Source: Symbiodinium sp. CCMP2592
Taxonomy: Eukaryota > Sar > Dinophyceae > Suessiales > Symbiodiniaceae
DNA: 64,000 nt
NCBI GenBank assembly: GCA_905221615.1
Contig: CAJNDT010003290.1
Location: 434,001-498,000, forward strand
Reading direction: 5' to 3'
In this document: one piece after another, positions 59,182 to 64,000 of the stretch
Layout of the letters: each line of letters starts with the position of its first letter
Position numbering within the stretch: the first letter of the stretch is position 1
Made by a program: the position numbers and the translations under genes
Notes under the pieces: generated by a model
Seen by the model: only the letters and a program-made list of their open reading frames with translations
What the model was told of the DNA's origin: nothing
The model's database searches: none

Positions 59182-60475
59182 GCCGTCGAAATCTTCATCA
59201 TCAGTGCAAGACGAAGAGGATTGCTGGGCAACGGTCGGAAGATTGGCAGCGAGGCTTCGTGCACGATGTTATCCGCGAGTCTCACCAGATACGGCCAGCT
59301 GTGTCATTTCAAGGCCCATGAGCAGGATCATGTCTCGTAGGAAGCGACTGTGGCCGGGTACGTGTGTCGTCTCCGGAAGGCTGAGAAAGGTTTTTTCACA
59401 GTCAGGTTGTTACCTACGCGCGACACCTCATCGCCCAGCGAAGTCTTCACGAGTATGCCTGGCTCCTAGCATTGCATCTGAAACAGCTGCAAGCACGGGG
59501 TGGGGGCTTGGCTCCGCTTGTGTTTCGTGCTCGGTAGGGACTAGGGACCCGGCAGCAGCACATCACTGTCGCACCCTGAAGATAGAGTCTGTCAACAGGC
59601 AATGGACTGAGAGTATGTCCGTGCTCAAATGATTTTCTCAGAGATTAGCGATGCACTTATTCCATTCTGGAAGGATATCATGCACGAAGTCATCCGTGCA
59701 GAGACCGCCGCTTGAATTCATCAGCCAGGCCAATTCTTGCATGCAGACTAGATGAGCAAATTGCCTGGGACTTTCTCTCTGTGTAACTGCGTTAAGCTCA
59801 AGAACATGCGTCGCCAAACGGTTGTGACTGTCTACCGGTCAAGTGACTCGCACCTACTTGCCGTGATGACCCGAGGGCTATCGGCTTGCGAAGCTGGCGG
59901 GCCGAAGCGCTGCCCTGAGGGAATAGCGAGCAGTTTTGCATGCTGCTGATGGGCTTGGGATACAGATGACGACGATGTTGAAACCAGCACAGAAATCAAT
60001 AGCCCAGCCGACGATGACGACAGCGGCATCGTGGTGGAGGTTGCGACAGTCGTCGTGCTTGTCCTTTTCCTTGTCGTAGTTTTTTGTTTTTGTTTTTTTG
60101 CTGCTGTCGTCGTCGTCGTCGTCGTGGCGGGTGCAGTGTTCTGTCGCAGTTACTTTTGGGTGTGGTGTCTTTGGTGTATCTTGGTGTCGTTGGTGTCGTC
60201 GTGGTGATGATGACGAACTCCGCCTCACCGGCCTCGGAAAGCCAAGCCCAAGCCCAGGGCTCCTGCCATCAGATGCCACATGTTCCCCTGTGCTGCAGCA
60301 TCGGCTGGATCCTGAATTTTGCCTGCCATGAACGACCTCCAGAAGATCGATGATCAGGCGTTCTCCGATCTTGGAGCTTAAGAGCCGGGGGACGCAGCCT
60401 AGGATCCTGGTGCTTTCGTTTTTCTCCCTGAGCTTTGGCCTAGCTAGAGGACCCAGTCTTTAACTCCTTGTGCAG
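59182..60475. other. no supportable gene
   Basis: A frame at 59204-59390 (DEEDCWATVGRLAARL...) and one at 60210-60330 may contain exons of the gene ending at 60580, but could not be joined. GTC repeats lie at about 60105-60125. Confidence 0.3.
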
Positions 60476-60580
60476 GTGAGGCATGACGAAGAGGCGTTGG
60501 CCTTCGTGCCCACCAAAGACAAGCCGAGCTTTGTTACTCAGGACTTGCTGTCCCCGGTGCTCGGCAGTGCGGCGTCTTGA
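60476..60580 (+). CDS. unidentified gene, terminal exon
   Basis: G-first exon after TGTGCAG, in one frame to TGA 60578-60580. It reads VRHDEEALAFVPTKDKPSF then VTQDLLSPVLGSAAS. The composition is convincingly coding; the protein is not recognised. Confidence 0.5.
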   Translation: MRHDEEALAFVPTKDKPSFVTQDLLSPVLGSAAS

Positions 60581-60958
60581 TTCAACTGTCCAGCTGCAAT
60601 TTCGACAAGTGCGGTTGTGATGTGGATGTCTGGAGCGAATCCAGTCGTGGCTGGTTTTCGCTCGCACGTGTTCACGCACCCGGACTTGAGCCGATGATCG
60701 TTTCATTGTTGTGGGTGTGTCATTTTCGCCTGTGGCTGTGGCTGTAAGAATCTGGATCTCAGAGCAAACACATGTTCTTCCTGAAGGAAGACGAATTCCC
60801 GCGATGAAGTCCGCTAAATCAGAAGAGCTTCGTTGCGTCCATCATGCCGCATGATGGTGTTTGCGCGTTCGTTGGTTCACTGTCCTTGATGGGTGCCCAG
60901 CTTTGCTCTGCACCACCCAGTGCAGATGTAAGCCCGGAGCGACATGCCCAGGTGCTCC

Positions 60959-62095
60959 TCCCTTATGCTGTCAGCTTCGTCGGGGTCGTAGCTGCCGCGA
61001 ATCCTTCGCTGGAGAAGAGCTTCCCGACTCTGCTTGCTTCACTTCTTTTCAGCCAGGGCATGACCTCTCTGGTCTTCTGGCGCTGCTCGCAACACTGCAC
61101 CACGGCAGCACCCGTCACTTTGGTCGTTCGTGGGGATGGCTGGGACGCTATCAGGACTTTCAGCAAGCCGTGCGTGTGCTGAGTGGCAGATCGCTGGTTG
61201 ACAAGTTCTGTTGCGCCAAGGCGTTTGCACCAACGTCGACCTGCTCCAGGCGGCTTACTTGGCCGCCATGGGCCGGGCGCTGACCTACGCTGGGGTCCCG
61301 AGCGACGCGCTCTTGCTTCCTGGTCGCAGTCGTTGTGTGCCTGGGGTGCATGGTAGAAGCCAAAAGTAGCGGTAGCGGACTGGTTGCGCTCCAAAAGAGC
61401 TTCCAGGCGAGCCATGACAAGCACGGACACGTCGAGTCAATGCAAAGCGATACTGACGCCGCATACAGGGTAACCTTGCTTCGGCTTCATTTCCTGGTGT
61501 GTGGACGTTTCACATATATGTATTTAATTATATACGTATGTGCATTGGTAGGTGGTAGGTAGGCAGGCAGTTAGGTAGGTAGGTGCGTGTATGTCAACGA
61601 ATGCCGGTAGGTATGTCAACGTGTGTCAATGTCTGTATGTGGTAGTTGTGTGTGACGGCATGTGGTCATGCAGAGGCAGGGAGGCAGTTAGAGTAGGTAG
61701 GTAAGCATGTAGGTAGGTGTGTATGCATTCACATGCGCATGTGCATGTATGGAATTCTGGGTTCGTAAGTGGGTATGTAATGGACATGTACATGTAAAGG
61801 AATGTGTATGTGCTTGTAGATGGACATGTTCGTGCATGTGTAGACTTTCAGATGTAGATGCAGATGTGCCTGTGGACAGGTATGAGTTTATGGCAATGGT
61901 AACCTCGTGGCATACACGGGCACTTCGGCAGTTTGGTTTGGTGCTAAAGGGCAGAAGCAGATCAGGTTCCATATCTTCCTCGCGCAAGGGCTCATGTCAC
62001 TGGTCATTGGAATTCTGATGTGGACGGTAGCAGAACTTGATGGACTGCAGCTCTCCTGCAATGAGTCGGTTGATCAGATCTATTCCGGGTGCTGA
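60959..62095 (+). CDS. unidentified gene with membrane-type exons
   Basis: Four + strand pieces. (1) From about 60959: LLPYAVSFVGVVAAANPSLE then KSFPTLLASLLFSQGM, hydrophobic. (2) 61221-about 61302: VCTNVDLLQAAYLAAMGRA then LTYAGVPSDA, G-first after CCAAG. (3) About 61395-61468: SFQASHDKHGHVESMQSD. (4) A terminal exon 61932-62095 reading WFGAKGQKQIRFHIFLAQG then LMSLVIGILMWTVAEL, with TGA at 62093-62095. At least two stretches look like membrane helices. Grouping them into one gene is inference from position. (GTAG)n repeats fill the gap at 61550-61720. Confidence 0.35.
61550..61880. repeat. (GTAG)n and GTAT/CATGT-rich tract
   Basis: GGTAGGTAGGTAG and related units, followed by ATGTACATGTGCATGT-like units, between exon-like pieces of the membrane-type gene. 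Confidence 0.85.
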
Positions 62096-62219
62096 TGCCC
62101 TGTTGCAAACTTGTCGTTGCTGGTGGCTGTTCTTGCCACGAGCATATCAGTGATTTTTCGTCGCGGTAGTCCAGTAGAGAGTCCGCACCTCGAGGGAGGA
62201 CGACTACTGACTACTGGCA

Positions 62220-62855
<636 letters not shown>

Positions 62856-63125
62856 CGAGCTTGTGTGTGGTTGGCCCCCATTTCCTCAGGCATGCCTAGG
62901 GCACACCTCAAACGACAACCCTCAACTCAAAACCTCGACCCCTACACCAGAACCCGCCTGCACCCGCTGCCACCCACCATCGCCCGCACCCACAACCTGG
63001 GTCACAGCTCCGTGTTCAGACTATTTTCTTCTACACTGTATCGGTTTGCGCTGTGCTTTGACTGAGCTTGTTCTTCAACTCTTGCAGATTGGTTCAGCTG
63101 CTTCACAGCAAAGACAACTTGCAAG

Positions 63126-63416
63126 ATGGGAGCTTGTGCAAAGACACCCGGCAGCACCGTCAAGCGAGACCCACCGCATGCCGTGCGCGCAGAAACAGCC
63201 GAAGCAGTCCGAGCACGAGGAGACATGTCACGCGTCACTCAGTGCTTTGCTGTCACAGATGTTACTGGACGGCCGAGGTACTACATGCGCTTTTTGCCAT
63301 ACCCTGTCAGCGCAGGCTTCGTCAGTGGCATTGGGAGCCTGGGCAGGCATTTTGGTTCGCACCTCGCAGATCCTGAGTTCGAGCCCGAACTGTTGCGCCC
63401 GGCTGAAGCATCATGA
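63126..63416 (+). CDS. unidentified small protein or first exon(s)
   Basis: The ATG at 63126 follows CTTGCAAG and opens a 96-residue frame with even composition: MGACAKTPGSTVKRDPP, AETAEAVRARGDMSRVTQ, CFAVTDVTGRPRYYMRF and LPYPVSAGFVSGIGSLG, with TGA at 63414-63416. The Met-Gly start followed by small residues would permit N-myristoylation. No family is recognised. The frame could contain an intron (a GT lies after CGGCCGAG at about 63279). Confidence 0.4.
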   Translation: MGACAKTPGSTVKRDPPHAVRAETAEAVRARGDMSRVTQCFAVTDVTGRPRYYMRFLPYPVSAGFVSGIGSLGRHFGSHLADPEFEPELLRPAEAS

Positions 63417-64000
63417 CGATGCTGAGGATGATGACGGTGATGGCGCGGATGATGAGGTGAGCTGTGGGGAGTGATCGAGGGGATGAGGTTTTGAGTCTGG
63501 ACTGTATTGCTCCCTGCTAGGCTTGCTGGGTTCGGTGTAGTGTAGAATTGTGGCGGGGCGGGGAGGTCGGGCCCGGGGGGGGGGGGTGGGACGGAGGATT
63601 GGCTGGAGATATGGTGTTTGAGGTTGAGCTGGCTCTTCGTAGACGCCTGCATGTACCCAAGTCCGGCAAAGGATGATGATCTTCGATGGCGGCTTGGAAC
63701 TTGGATGTGGCCCGGCAGCGTTGGTAGTCTAGTCTTGTTTGGAAAGTCGCTCCTGCACTGACATGCAACTAGTAGTATCAACATGAAGCTTGATCGCAAC
63801 ATCACCACTGGTAGTACATGCACGAGAGCTCAAAAGTGCAAACGAGAAGTTCATAGTTGTCATTTTCATGTGTTCTGCTACGATCGGTCGTTTGTGACGT
63901 TGCTGAAGATTTGGCATGTCCCGTCTTGCTGACAAGACCTTCCCAGCCCGCGTCTTCTGCAGGTGGCCAGGGCCTCCTTCAGTTGCTTGCAGACCTCCTA
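63417..64000. other. no supportable gene
   Basis: GATGAT-rich DNA at about 63410-63460 and a G-run at 63577-63589. No recognisable exon. Confidence 0.4.

Overview
The window looks like nuclear DNA of a dinoflagellate, probably a Symbiodiniaceae-like alga. Four things suggest this. (1) Genes are cut into many small exons whose introns start mostly with GC or GA instead of GT, always end in AG, and are almost always followed by an exon starting with G (AG|G). (2) Every gene I can recognise lies on the + strand, as in unidirectional dinoflagellate gene arrays. (3) There are fragments resembling the dinoflagellate spliced leader (DinoSL). (4) There is a gag-pol Ty1/copia retrotransposon with an HGDD-type reverse transcriptase and abundant trinucleotide microsatellites. 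Because coding sequence is so fragmented, most long open frames are noise. I rebuilt the main genes by joining exons by hand.

Layout. 0.2-1.3 kb: complete six-exon LC8 dynein light chain. 4.5-5.2 kb: protein with two Cdc48-N-like units. 7.2-8.1 kb: unidentified gene. 10-11.4 kb: thioredoxin-like plus PUL-domain protein. 11.6-14.7 kb: unidentified exons, an aminotransferase-like last exon and a PHD/PINIT exon of a SIZ/PIAS-type SUMO ligase. 16.3-23.4 kb: a nearly intact copia element with 156-bp LTRs, a 5-bp target duplication (CATTG), primer-binding site, leader hairpins, gag, protease, integrase, RT-RNase H and an unusual C-terminal extension. 24-30 kb: mostly microsatellite and unassigned DNA. 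30.1-30.5 kb: intronless single-EamA membrane transporter. 31-35 kb: exons of unidentified genes. 35.1-41.4 kb: a large multi-exon gene or gene pair with two copies of a small 'YD' domain, a long Ala/Pro/Lys-rich SPKK-like tail and a coiled-coil series. 46.5-53.9 kb: a 22-exon PLP-dependent class I/II aminotransferase, including a likely 8-nt micro-exon. 56.5 kb: degenerate A-rich repeat with an 11-bp period. 58-63.5 kb: exons of unidentified, partly membrane-associated proteins among large (ATC)n, (ACT)n, (CTGCTC)n and (CAC)n arrays.

The genes do not form one pathway (motor light chain, ubiquitin/SUMO-type proteins, amino-acid metabolism, transport), as expected for a eukaryotic nuclear segment. 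The copia element is recent (three LTR differences) but carries five apparent frameshifts, all in the -1 direction and mostly at runs of three C or G. Two other genes show similar shifts, so some may be indel errors in the sequence. I found no rRNA, tRNA, spliced-leader RNA gene or CRISPR array.
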